A stretch of DNA of 48,450 nucleotides from contig DASUFF010000041.1 of the NCBI GenBank assembly GCA_036274695.1, positions 1-48,450 of the forward strand, written 5' to 3'. This DNA comes from DASUFF01 sp036274695 (GTDB lineage Bacteria > UBA10199 > JACPAL01 > GCA-016699445). Below are positions 8,606 through 16,332 of this stretch, one piece after another. Made by a program: the position numbers and the translations under genes. The notes beneath the pieces were generated by a model. That model made no database searches. It saw only the letters and a list, made by a program, of their open reading frames with translations, and had not been told where the DNA came from. The stretch's first letter is position 1. Each line of letters begins with the position of its first letter.

Positions 8606-8814
8606 TAGAGAAGGGGACTGCAGAGACCGGAATGCGGACCCGAGACCCCGGCAGGCGCCTTTGCGGCGACCTAAGCCTTTGTAATTATTAGTAGTTATAG
8701 CCGAACTTTCGGCATGAAAACTGCATAAAAGCCTAGTTGGAGAACTATGACCAAGTCCGGGTACCCGTCGGAGACGGGTGGACGCGGAAATGGTTGGAGA
8801 CGGAGTCGGAAACC
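8606..8814 (+). promoter_or_regulatory. Long, probably structured 5' leader (unassigned)
   Basis: The space between ptsP and the lytic transglycosylase has no convincing gene. An in-frame TTG at 8737 has no ribosome binding site. The region is rich in complementary blocks, including a perfect hairpin at 8763-8779 (ACCCGTC, loop GGA, GACGGGT). I compared it by eye with cyclic-di-GMP (GEMM) and cyclic-di-AMP (ydaO) riboswitches, which often precede cell-wall hydrolase genes, and did not find their core motifs. It may be an undescribed leader or simply a long untranslated region. Confidence 0.35.
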
Positions 8815-9645
8815 ATGCCCGTTACGTTTAACAATGTGAACGACCCCCAGGCGACCCAGGCGCAGGAGCCCAAGAACAACCTGCCGGGGGACAAGTCGCG
8901 GGAGTCCACTTTCGCCTCGCTGATGCAGAACATCGGCAAGGACAAGGGGACGTCCCAGGGTTCTCAGGCCTCGACCAAGACGGCGATCCCGACGCCCGCC
9001 CCGGGCACCAACAGCGAGCGCATCTACAACGCCGTCATGACTTCCTCGGAAAAATACAATCTGCCGCCTGCCCTGGTCTTCGGTTTCATCAAGCAGGAAT
9101 CGGGATTCAAGCCGAATGCGAAGTCGTGGTGCGGCGCCCAAGGCCTGATGCAGCTCATGCCTGGAACGGCCAAGCAGTTGGGCGTCCAAGACGCCTGGAA
9201 CATCGAGCAGAACGTGGACGGCGGCTGCAAGTATATCCGCCAGATGCTGGACAAATTCGACGGAGACCTGCCCAAGGCGATCGCCGCCTACAACGCCGGC
9301 CCCGGCGCCGTGCAGAAGTACGGCGGAATCCCGCCGTTCAAGGAGACAAAGGCCTACGTGCCCGCCGTCCTCGCGCACGCCGAGAAGTTCAACAACGGCG
9401 CGCCCATCGTCGCCCCCGCGGACAAGACGGTCGCCGTCGCCGTGGCGGCGCCCGCTCCCAAGCAGACCATCGACTACGGCCTGGTGATCGACGCCATCCA
9501 GACCTCCGACGCCATGAACCAGGCCGCGCTTTCGCTTTCCATCACCGCCAACGCCCAGCCGCTCGAGCTCCCGAAGTCCGAGCGCAGCGGCAACGACGAT
9601 CCGCCGCCTCCTCCGCCCCCGCCGCCGCGCGGCGTGCGGGTTTAA
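8815..9645 (+). CDS. Lytic transglycosylase (SLT fold) without an obvious signal peptide
   Basis: Peptidoglycan-cleaving enzyme of the soluble lytic transglycosylase family, 276 residues from ATG 8815 (GGAG nine bases before). The SLT domain occupies about 65-180: FGFIKQESGFKP with the catalytic Glu, then GAQGLMQLMPGTAKQLG, AIAAYNAGPGAV and ETKAYV. The first 60 residues are polar and disordered, with no hydrophobic signal peptide, and the tail ends in a nine-proline run and RGVRV. Such soluble forms occur in flagellar or secretion-system muralytic enzymes that leave by another route; the export path here is unknown. A long leader precedes it and a palindromic repeat follows. Confidence 0.88.
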   Translation: MPVTFNNVNDPQATQAQEPKNNLPGDKSRESTFASLMQNIGKDKGTSQGSQASTKTAIPTPAPGTNSERIYNAVMTSSEKYNLPPALVFGFIKQESGFKPNAKSWCGAQGLMQLMPGTAKQLGVQDAWNIEQNVDGGCKYIRQMLDKFDGDLPKAIAAYNAGPGAVQKYGGIPPFKETKAYVPAVLAHAEKFNNGAPIVAPADKTVAVAVAAPAPKQTIDYGLVIDAIQTSDAMNQAALSLSITANAQPLELPKSERSGNDDPPPPPPPPPRGVRV

Positions 9646-9653
9646 TCCGCGTT

Positions 9654-9708
9654 ACCTCACCGCCCTTCGGGCACCCTCTCCTTAATAAGGAGAGGGCTGG
9701 GGAGAGGT
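9654..9708. repeat. Palindromic mini-repeat, intergenic copy
   Basis: An 11-base inverted repeat with a single central base (CCCTCTCCTTA at 9674-9684, TAAGGAGAGGG at 9686-9696) is flanked by outer arms ACCTC (9654) and GAGAGGT (to 9708). It is the same class of element as those found inside aguA (10921-10964) and acnA (19605-19647). As RNA it would form a strong hairpin after the transglycosylase gene. Confidence 0.8.
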
Positions 9709-9748
9709 CGCACTTGCAATCCCGTCGCATCCTTGAATAATTGTCTTC

Positions 9749-10603
9749 ATGTCTCGTGACGTCACCATCGCCGTCGTTCAAATGACCTGCGCCGAAGAGG
9801 TTTCGAAAAATCTCGACAAGGCCGTCTCGCGCATCGCGGAAGCGGCCAAGGCCGGCGCCCAGATCGTCTGTCTTCAGGAGCTTTTCGGCTCGCGCTATTT
9901 CTGCCAGGTGAACGACAAGAAATTCTTCTCGCTCGCGGAGGCGGTGCCCGGCCCGTCGTCCGAAATCCTAGCCAAGGCGGCCAAAGAGAACAAAGTCGCC
10001 GTCGTGGCCTCCCTCTTCGAAAAGGACGGCGCCAACTACTACAACACGGCCTGCGTCCTCGACGCCGACGGGAAGTTTTTGGGAAAATACCGGAAGGTCC
10101 ACATCCCCGACGATCTCGAGAACCATTACTCCGAGCTCTTTTATTTCAAGCACGGCGACTTGGGTTATCCCGTCTTTCAAACGAAGTTCGCCAAGATCGG
10201 CGTTCAAGTCTGCTGGGATCAATGGTTCCCGGAGGGGGCGCGGTCGCTGGCGTTGCAAGGCGCGGAGATCATTTTCTACCCGACGGCCATCGGCTGGCCG
10301 AACAAGCAGCGGGAAGAAGAAATAGGCGAAGCCGAGTTCGACGCCTGGGTGACCGTTCAGCGCGGGCACGCCATCGCCAATACCACCTATGTCGCCGTCG
10401 CCAACCGGACGGGCCTGGAGGATCACCTCCAGTTTTGGGGCGGCTCGTTTATCGCCGATCCCTTGGGCCGCGTGCTTAAGAAGGCTTCGCATGACAAAGA
10501 AGAAATGTTGATCGCGACCTTACCCATCGGCCGGATCGACGAAGTCCGCAAGGACTGGCCCTTCCTCACCTGCCGGCGGACAGATCAATACCAACTGAAA
10601 TGA
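9749..10603 (+). CDS. aguB: N-carbamoylputrescine amidase
   Basis: Nitrilase-superfamily enzyme converting N-carbamoylputrescine to putrescine, CO2 and ammonia; 284 residues. The catalytic triad is visible as Glu44 (CLQELFGSRYF), Lys116 (YRKVHIPDD) and Cys155 (VQVCWDQWFPE). The surrounding YFCQVND, HYSELFYF and the C-terminal LTCRRTDQY match the AguB subfamily closely. The stop overlaps the start of aguA (ATGA), so the two genes of the agmatine pathway are translationally coupled. Confidence 0.94.
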   Translation: MSRDVTIAVVQMTCAEEVSKNLDKAVSRIAEAAKAGAQIVCLQELFGSRYFCQVNDKKFFSLAEAVPGPSSEILAKAAKENKVAVVASLFEKDGANYYNTACVLDADGKFLGKYRKVHIPDDLENHYSELFYFKHGDLGYPVFQTKFAKIGVQVCWDQWFPEGARSLALQGAEIIFYPTAIGWPNKQREEEIGEAEFDAWVTVQRGHAIANTTYVAVANRTGLEDHLQFWGGSFIADPLGRVLKKASHDKEEMLIATLPIGRIDEVRKDWPFLTCRRTDQYQLK

Positions 10604-11676
10604 AACAAACCCTCGCGCAACAGGGCTACCGCATGCCCGCCGAATTCGAACCGCACGAGGCCACCTGGCTCGCCTGGCCGCACAACCCCGAGACCTGGCC
10701 GGGACGGCTCAAATTCATCCCGCCGATCTGGATCCAGATGATCAAGCCATTGCACGTTCACGAAACGGTGCATGTTTGCGTGAACGATGCTGCGATGGAG
10801 GAGCAGGTCCAGGCGATCTTGAAACGCCACGACATCGGGCGGAACGTGGTGCTGCATCAGATTCCGACGAATGATGCTTGGGCGCGGGATCATAATGCGA
10901 TTTTTGTGAAACGGGATACGACCTCCCCCAAACCCCTCCTTAATAAGGAGGGGCTAGGGGAGGTGGCTTTGGTGGCCACCGACTGGATCTTCAACTCCTG
11001 GGGCAAGAAGTACGGCCCTTGGGATTTGGACGACGTCGTCCCTCAAAGGGCCGCGAAGTATCTGAATGTTCCCTTCGTCGAACCCGGCATCGTCCTGGAA
11101 GGCGGCTCCATCGACGTCAACGGCAAGGGATCGCTGCTCACCACCGAACAATGTCTGTTGAACAAGAACCGCAATCCTCATCTGAAGAAAAACGAGATCG
11201 AACAGTATTTGAAGGATTACCTGGGTGTCTCCAACATCCTGTGGCTGGGCGACGGCATCGTCGGCGACGACACGGATGGGCACGTGGACGACATCACGCG
11301 CTTCGTGAGCACCGACACGATCGTCACCGTCGTCGAAGAAGATCCGGCCGACGAGAACTACAAGCCGCTCCAGGACAATCTCAAACGGCTCCGGTCGATG
11401 AAGGATCAAGACGGCAAGCCGTTTAAAATCGTGACGATTCCAATGCCCGGTCCCGTGGAATACGACGGCACGCGGCTACCCGCCTCCTATGCTAACTTCT
11501 ACATCGCCAACGGCGTGGTCTTGGTTCCGACCTACAACCACGCCAACGACAAGAGGGCCCTCGAGACGCTCGAGAAACTCTTTCCTACGCGGCGCGTGGT
11601 CGGCATCAACTGCGTCGAGATGGTCTGGGGCCTCGGGGCCATCCACTGCGTGACCCAGCAGCAACCTAAAGTCTGA
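10600..11676 (+). CDS. aguA: Agmatine deiminase with an in-frame repeat insertion
   Basis: Hydrolyses agmatine to N-carbamoylputrescine, supplying AguB upstream. 358 residues of the peptidylarginine-deiminase-like fold. Conserved blocks: FEPHEATWLAWPHN, WARDHNAIFV, LEGGSIDVNGKGSLLTTE, GDDTDGHVDDITRFV, and the catalytic Cys350 in WGLGAIHCVTQQQP. Between HNAIFVKRD and the VATDWIFNSWGKKYGPWDLDD block there are about 15 extra residues (TSPKPLLNKEGLGEV) encoded by a palindromic mini-repeat. The insertion sits in a surface-loop position and keeps the frame, so the enzyme is probably active. Confidence 0.94.
   Translation: MKQTLAQQGYRMPAEFEPHEATWLAWPHNPETWPGRLKFIPPIWIQMIKPLHVHETVHVCVNDAAMEEQVQAILKRHDIGRNVVLHQIPTNDAWARDHNAIFVKRDTTSPKPLLNKEGLGEVALVATDWIFNSWGKKYGPWDLDDVVPQRAAKYLNVPFVEPGIVLEGGSIDVNGKGSLLTTEQCLLNKNRNPHLKKNEIEQYLKDYLGVSNILWLGDGIVGDDTDGHVDDITRFVSTDTIVTVVEEDPADENYKPLQDNLKRLRSMKDQDGKPFKIVTIPMPGPVEYDGTRLPASYANFYIANGVVLVPTYNHANDKRALETLEKLFPTRRVVGINCVEMVWGLGAIHCVTQQQPKV
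10921..10964. repeat. Palindromic mini-repeat inside aguA
   Basis: Outer arms ACCTCCCC (10921-10928) and GGGGAGGT (10957-10964) enclose an inner palindrome CCCCTCCTTA (10933-10942), A, TAAGGAGGGG (10944-10953). It is translated as part of the agmatine deiminase loop without breaking the frame. Related copies are at 9654-9708 and 19605-19647. Confidence 0.85.
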
Positions 11677-11722
11677 AGAAACGACGCTTCGCGCCGGTCG
11701 CGATTTCCTATATAAAGGAGAC

Positions 11723-13087
11723 GTGAGACGCCCGCTCCTGATGCTGTTGGCCGCCTCCCTCGTTCTTTCCTGCGCCCGCCACAAGCCCATCCAGCCCGTC
11801 TTGGAATTCAAGACTGCGCCCATCTTGCTGGACACGATTCCGGAGACCATCGATCCGAAGGACCTGCAGTTCAGCCCCGACGGGACGGAGGTGGCCTACC
11901 GGTGGAACACCGGCGACGGCCGGCAGGGCTACGCCGTCAACGGCCGCGTCGAGCGGTACTTCGACGAGGTGGGCGAGTTTCTGCACTACACGAAGGACGG
12001 GACGCATTACGCCTACAAGGCCAAAAAGGCCTTTAAGGAGCTGGTGATGTTCGACGGCACGGAGGGCGAGATGTACGACCAGGTGACGGATCCCGCCCTC
12101 TCCGTCACCGGCCGCGCGCTCGCCTACGCCGCGAAAAAGGGAGAACAGGCCTTCGTCGTCTTCAACGACCAGGAAGGCGCCAAGGATTTCGACCTGGTGG
12201 GGCCGCCGATCTTAAGCCCCGACGGGAAACGCATCGCCTACGCCGCCAAGCAGTTCGGAAAATGGTTCTACGTCCTGGACGGCCGCCAGGAAAAACCGTT
12301 CGACGAGGTGGGCTACGCTTATTTCGGCGACGACGCCAGGTCCTTTGCCTACGAGGCCCGGCGCGGGCTTAAATGGGTGATCGTGATCGACGGCGAGGAA
12401 AGCCCCGAATACGACGCCGTGGGCCTGTATCCCGAAACGCCCTGGAGGCGCGTCTTCTCCGCCAAACGGGATGGAAAGGAATTCGTCGTCGACGGCGGCA
12501 AGGAAGGCCCGGCCTACGACAAGGTGGGTTGGCCGGTAGTGAGCGAAAACGGGAAAAAAATCGCCTACGAGGCCCGAAGGGACGGAAAACGGTTCATCGT
12601 GTGGGAAGGCCGCGAAGGAAAACCCTACGACCAAGTCGGCCGCCCGATTCTCACGCGGAATGGAAAGGGGCTCGCCTACGACGCGATGGAGGGGCGGCAA
12701 TTGCTGATGGTGAGGGACGAAGGTGAGATCAAGCGCTACGTTGCTTTGCCGGGCGCCCGTTTCAGCCCGGACGGAACGAAGCTCGCCTATGCGGGTGTGA
12801 ACCGCGACGCAACGTCCAAGTTCGTCGTGGAGGAGAACGTGAAGGGCAAGGATTATGAGACGACTGGCCTGATCGCCTGGAGTCCCAACGGCGGCCACCT
12901 GGCCTATGCGGCGGGCGAGGGAGGGAAGGAGTTCCTGGTCGTCGACGGCAAGGAAGGAAAAGCGTACGACCGCATCTTAAGCCTCGTTCCGAGATTCAGC
13001 CCGGACGGAAAATTCGTCGGCGCCAATGCGATGAAGGGACGTGAGGTCTGGTGGATCGTCGAAGCGGCTACCGACGCTTTCCCATGA
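11723..13087 (+). CDS. Lipoprotein with PD40/WD40-like beta-propeller repeats
   Basis: Predicted lipoprotein of 454 residues. It starts with GTG at 11723 (AAAGGAG just upstream) and has a signal peptide ending in the lipobox LVLSC. The body is about nine repeats of roughly 45 residues. Each has the form FSPDG..IAYAA..G....VVDG.EGK.YD.VG, a TolB/PD40-type propeller in which each blade alternates a state-of-the-record strand with a 'DG(K/R)E..(P/A)YD' strand. The repeats are uniform, suggesting recent internal duplication. No catalytic residues are recognised; a structural or binding role at the membrane is likely. Its end overlaps the convergent BI-1 gene by 20 bases. Confidence 0.75.
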   Translation: MRRPLLMLLAASLVLSCARHKPIQPVLEFKTAPILLDTIPETIDPKDLQFSPDGTEVAYRWNTGDGRQGYAVNGRVERYFDEVGEFLHYTKDGTHYAYKAKKAFKELVMFDGTEGEMYDQVTDPALSVTGRALAYAAKKGEQAFVVFNDQEGAKDFDLVGPPILSPDGKRIAYAAKQFGKWFYVLDGRQEKPFDEVGYAYFGDDARSFAYEARRGLKWVIVIDGEESPEYDAVGLYPETPWRRVFSAKRDGKEFVVDGGKEGPAYDKVGWPVVSENGKKIAYEARRDGKRFIVWEGREGKPYDQVGRPILTRNGKGLAYDAMEGRQLLMVRDEGEIKRYVALPGARFSPDGTKLAYAGVNRDATSKFVVEENVKGKDYETTGLIAWSPNGGHLAYAAGEGGKEFLVVDGKEGKAYDRILSLVPRFSPDGKFVGANAMKGREVWWIVEAATDAFP

Positions 13088-13793
13088 GACGCAGCAGGCT
13101 TAAGAAGAGATTAATGAAATCGAGGTAGAGCTTAAGCGCCCCGTAGATAGCTTCCTTGTGGTCTTCCTCGGTGCCTTCGTTGCCGATCACGTTCATCGCC
13201 TTGATCTTTTGCGTGTCGTAGGCGGTGAGGCCGGAGAAGACGATGACGCCGACGATTCCGTAGACCTTGCTCATCGTCTCGGTCATCACCGAAGGAAAGA
13301 AGATGGAGACGACGGCGAAGCCGATCATCCCGAAGAGCCCCATCATGCAGAACGAACCCACCGGTCCCAGGTCCCGCTTGGTGATGTAGCCGAAGGCGCT
13401 GAGTCCCGCAAAGCCGGCGGCCGTGATCGCGAAGACGTGCATGATGCTGCTCTGCGTGTAGATCAGGAAGATGACGGACATCGTGACGCCCACCAGGGCC
13501 GCGTAGCCCAAATAGATGGCGGTGGCCGCGAAGGCGTTCAATTTCCTCTGAGCCGCCGAGAGGACGATGACGGCGCCTATTTGGGCGATCAAAAGCCCGT
13601 AAAACAGGACCCGGTTGAGGACGATCTTGTAGGCGATCTCCGGGTTTTGGGCGATGCCGTAGGCCACCGCGGCCGTCAGGGCCACGCCGATGGTCATCCA
13701 GGTGTAGACCTTGGACATGAACCGGGCGTTTTCCTGGGCGATGGAGAATTCATCCGAGGTCGAATAGCCTTGGGGAAGGGAGTTTGTGTTCAT
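13068..13793 (-). CDS. Bax inhibitor-1 / YccA-YbhL family membrane protein
   Basis: Seven-helix inner-membrane protein of the BI-1 (TMBIM, UPF0005) family, 241 residues. ATG 13793 is preferred over an upstream extension because it gives the normal family N-terminus (QENARFMSKVYTWMTIGVALTA). Family hallmarks: the hydrophobic helices, GYAALVGVTMS, VIVFSGLTAYDTQKIK (conserved Asp-Thr-Gln) and the C-terminal ALKLYLDFINLFLSLLRLMG. Members are implicated in ion/Ca2+ leak and membrane-protein quality control with FtsH. It is divergent from the following small membrane protein. Confidence 0.92.
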   Translation of the reverse strand: MNTNSLPQGYSTSDEFSIAQENARFMSKVYTWMTIGVALTAAVAYGIAQNPEIAYKIVLNRVLFYGLLIAQIGAVIVLSAAQRKLNAFAATAIYLGYAALVGVTMSVIFLIYTQSSIMHVFAITAAGFAGLSAFGYITKRDLGPVGSFCMMGLFGMIGFAVVSIFFPSVMTETMSKVYGIVGVIVFSGLTAYDTQKIKAMNVIGNEGTEEDHKEAIYGALKLYLDFINLFLSLLRLMGKRR

Positions 13794-13841
13794 GGGCGGA
13801 TATGATATCCAAAGCGGCCGAAAGAGCAAGTTGGAGGAATC

Positions 13842-14267
13842 ATGAACCGCAACATCCGCGTCATCGCGTTCGCCATGCATGCCAGTATCATCATCTACGG
13901 ATACGCCCTCTTTACCCTTTCGAGATCGGGAGGGTGGCTTTCCTCCTGGGCGATCGCGCCGGAGAAGAAGATCGCGATCTACGTCCTGGCCGGAGCCGCC
14001 GTTTCCAGCGGGATCGTCGCTCTGATTTGGCCCCGGTTTTTAAAAACGACGCCGCCGACGCCCCTCTTTCTGGATTTTTCGAACGTCACCCCGCAGGTTC
14101 AGAAGATGACCATCGTCCGCATGGCGGTCGCGGAGGCGGTGGCGCTCTACGGCTTCGTCGCGAGCTATCTCAACCAATCCCTCAATTGGTTCCTCGCCTT
14201 CGCCGCCGTCGGTCTTTTCTTGCAAATCTTGGTGGGTCCGTTCGGCCGGTTGTTGAGGGGCCGCTGA
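13842..14267 (+). CDS. Small integral membrane protein, unknown
   Basis: 141 residues with about four hydrophobic segments (about 7-25, 43-63, 88-108 and 114-135), so an inner-membrane protein. ATG 13842 has a good GGAGGAATC upstream. I do not recognise a family. Its stop codon overlaps the rluB start by one base (TGATG), so the two are translationally coupled and probably one operon. Confidence 0.7.
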   Translation: MNRNIRVIAFAMHASIIIYGYALFTLSRSGGWLSSWAIAPEKKIAIYVLAGAAVSSGIVALIWPRFLKTTPPTPLFLDFSNVTPQVQKMTIVRMAVAEAVALYGFVASYLNQSLNWFLAFAAVGLFLQILVGPFGRLLRGR

Positions 14268-15061
14268 TGCCCGAGCGTCTGCAAAAGATACTGGCCGAGG
14301 CGGGCGTGGCCTCCCGGCGCGAGGCGGAGCGCATGATCGTCAACGGCCGCGTGCGCGTGAACGGGGAGCTGGTCCGCGAACTGGGCACCAAGGCCGACGC
14401 CGCCAAGGACGCCATCACCGTGGACGGCAAACCGGTCAAGTCCGCCGAGAAGAAGGTCTATCTGGCTTTCCACAAACCGGTGAACGTGATGGTGACGCGC
14501 AAGGACCCGGAAGGCCGCCCGACGGTGTTCGATTACCTGAAGGAAATCCCGGAGCGTGTGAACTACGTCGGCCGCCTGGACTTCGATTCCGAAGGCCTTT
14601 TGTTGCTGACCAACGACGGAGAGCTCCTCGCGCGCCTGACCCACCCGCGCTACGAAGTCCCGAAGACGTATCACGTAAAAGTCGTCGGCCGCGTCACGAA
14701 GGAAAGCCTGGCGAAGATCGCCCGGGGCGTCGACACCGGCGACTTCGTCTCCCAGCCGTCGCAGGCCCGGGTTTATAAGGAAAACCCGAATAACACCTGG
14801 GTCGAGGTCATTCTGAAGGAAGGGAAGAACCGGGAAGTGCGGAGGATCTTCGAGGCCTTGGGTCATAAAACCATGCGCTTGATCCGCATGGCGGTCGGAA
14901 CGGTGACGCTCAGTGACTTGGAGCCGGGACGCTGGCGTGCGTTGACTCGCAAGGAGATTGAGGCGCTTGAGGCGTCGGCGTCTGGGCCGGAGTCAAAGAC
15001 GCGAAATCCCGCTTCACATAGCCCCAGCGCTTCTTCAGCTCGTTCCAAGTCATCTTCATGA
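14267..15061 (+). CDS. rluB: Ribosomal large-subunit pseudouridine synthase (RluB/RsuA family)
   Basis: Converts uridine to pseudouridine in rRNA. 264 residues: an S4 RNA-binding domain at about 1-60 (RLQKILAEAGVASRREAERMI) is followed by the RsuA/RluB catalytic domain with VGRLDFDSEGLLLLTNDG (catalytic Asp105) and GKNREVRRIFEALGH. The final 40 residues are Ser/Lys-rich and not part of the fold. The family sequence fits RluB (23S) better than RsuA (16S), but this is not certain. The 3' end overlaps the convergent radical SAM gene by 152 bases. Confidence 0.88.
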   Translation: MPERLQKILAEAGVASRREAERMIVNGRVRVNGELVRELGTKADAAKDAITVDGKPVKSAEKKVYLAFHKPVNVMVTRKDPEGRPTVFDYLKEIPERVNYVGRLDFDSEGLLLLTNDGELLARLTHPRYEVPKTYHVKVVGRVTKESLAKIARGVDTGDFVSQPSQARVYKENPNNTWVEVILKEGKNREVRRIFEALGHKTMRLIRMAVGTVTLSDLEPGRWRALTRKEIEALEASASGPESKTRNPASHSPSASSARSKSSS

Positions 15062-15947
15062 TCGAGGACTTCTCCACGCGGTAGTGGAGGTAGAAAGGCA
15101 CCACGCACCCGCAGCGGTCGCAGTCGGCCTTCGGCCCCAGCATGCATTTGTCCTTCACGCCGCCTGTGGTTGTCATCGAAAAGGCCTTTTTCTCGAAGAG
15201 GCAGTTGTCGGTGACCTTTTTGGCGTTCTGCGACTTCATCAGCTCGATGACCCGGTCCTCCATAGCGATGAAGTCCCCGTATTTGGTGCGCTTGAGCTCG
15301 AGAATCTTGTCCAGCGTCGCGTCCCGCTTCTCCCATCCGATCCAGAGGTCGTCGCTCAAGCCCTCGATGGGCGTGTAGAAGTCGAACATGATGCCCTTCA
15401 GGTGAGGGCGCCAGTCTTCCAAAACTTCTTCGATGGTGTCGACGTTGAGCGAGGTGACGCACATCGCGCCCTTCACGTTCAAATCCGGGCGGCTGCAGTT
15501 CTTCTTCATGAGCTGGTAGAGGCCCTTCTGCCGGCGCATTTTCTCGTGAGCCTCTTCGTTGCCGTCGATGGAGACGTGGAACTGGACGTCGGTCCAGTCC
15601 GGCAGCGGGACCGTGCCGTTGGTGACCACCAGGTTGTGCAGGAAATGCTTTTTCAAATTCTCGATCAGGCTCTTGCGGAGCAGCGGTTCGCCGCCCACCC
15701 ACGTGCAGCTGTAGAGGAGCTTGTGCTCCTTCTTCATGTCCGCGATCTTCTTCTCCCACTCCGGCACGTCCCAGGTCCCTTCCTGCTCCTGCTCAAAGAA
15801 GTAACAATGCTGGCACCGCAGGTTGCACTGATCCGTGACGTCGATGGAGATGATCGAGCCCTTGGTGAGCCCCATGGTGAAAAAGAACGCCTGAGGGATC
15901 AGGTGATGGGTGAGAAAGGGCTTCGGCTTGTCTGTCTCGGTTGACAT
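14910..15947 (-). CDS. Radical SAM protein with extra C-terminal cysteines
   Basis: 345-residue radical S-adenosylmethionine enzyme. The 4Fe-4S motif is CNLRCQHC (Cys41, 45, 48), followed by the GGEP SAM-binding motif in WVGGEPLL and a TIM-barrel body. A second cysteine group in the C-terminal third (DNCLFE, DKCMLGPKADCDRCGC) resembles a SPASM/Twitch auxiliary cluster, seen in peptide- or protein-modifying members. The product and substrate are unknown and no precursor peptide is visible beside it. ATG 15947 has GAGG eight bases upstream. The last 30 or so residues are low-complexity Pro/Ser/Thr and lie in the overlap with rluB. Confidence 0.85.
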   Translation of the reverse strand: MSTETDKPKPFLTHHLIPQAFFFTMGLTKGSIISIDVTDQCNLRCQHCYFFEQEQEGTWDVPEWEKKIADMKKEHKLLYSCTWVGGEPLLRKSLIENLKKHFLHNLVVTNGTVPLPDWTDVQFHVSIDGNEEAHEKMRRQKGLYQLMKKNCSRPDLNVKGAMCVTSLNVDTIEEVLEDWRPHLKGIMFDFYTPIEGLSDDLWIGWEKRDATLDKILELKRTKYGDFIAMEDRVIELMKSQNAKKVTDNCLFEKKAFSMTTTGGVKDKCMLGPKADCDRCGCVVPFYLHYRVEKSSIMKMTWNELKKRWGYVKRDFASLTPAQTPTPQAPQSPCESTHASVPAPSH

Positions 15948-16010
15948 CGGATTTCCTCGAAGGCTATGCGCTTAGCGTATCCGGCTGGGGCAAGCAAGAG
16001 GGGTATTTTT

Positions 16011-16328
16011 ATGATTCGAATCACCAATTTCGGTTCCGGCGAGCTTTTGATCGAAGACGGCAGCGGCCTCTCCGCGCGCCTGGACCGGGACACCGCCAAC
16101 CGCCTGATCATGGCCGGCCGCATGCAAACCGTGGCGGAATTCATGGAGAAACTGCACATCTTGATACCCAACGCCGCCTTGGTCGGCCTCGTGCGAGCGG
16201 CCTTCGACGGCGCGGCGTCCTCCACGGAAAAGTGGAATTTGAAGGAAAAATTCGCCCGCCTGACATCGCTCGCCAAGGGCTACCAGTCCAAGAACCCTTC
16301 CGAAGTCGTCGAGACCGTTTCTTTCTGA
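16011..16328 (+). CDS. Small hypothetical protein
   Basis: 105 residues, beginning MIRITNFGSGELLIEDGSG, with GAGGGG seven bases before ATG 16011. Predicted cytoplasmic: no signal peptide, mixed alpha/beta composition, a helical middle (about 25-50). No family recognised. It stands alone between the radical SAM gene (divergent) and the PAS lipoprotein (convergent, four bases away). Confidence 0.6.
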   Translation: MIRITNFGSGELLIEDGSGLSARLDRDTANRLIMAGRMQTVAEFMEKLHILIPNAALVGLVRAAFDGAASSTEKWNLKEKFARLTSLAKGYQSKNPSEVVETVSF

Positions 16329-16332
16329 AATT

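Noticed and set aside
8606..8814. GEMM (c-di-GMP) or ydaO (c-di-AMP) riboswitch before the transglycosylase
   Set aside because: The conserved core motifs of either class could not be matched by eye; kept as an unassigned leader.
8737..8814. TTG start adding 26 residues to the transglycosylase
   Set aside because: There is no ribosome binding site before it, and the ATG at 8815 has one.
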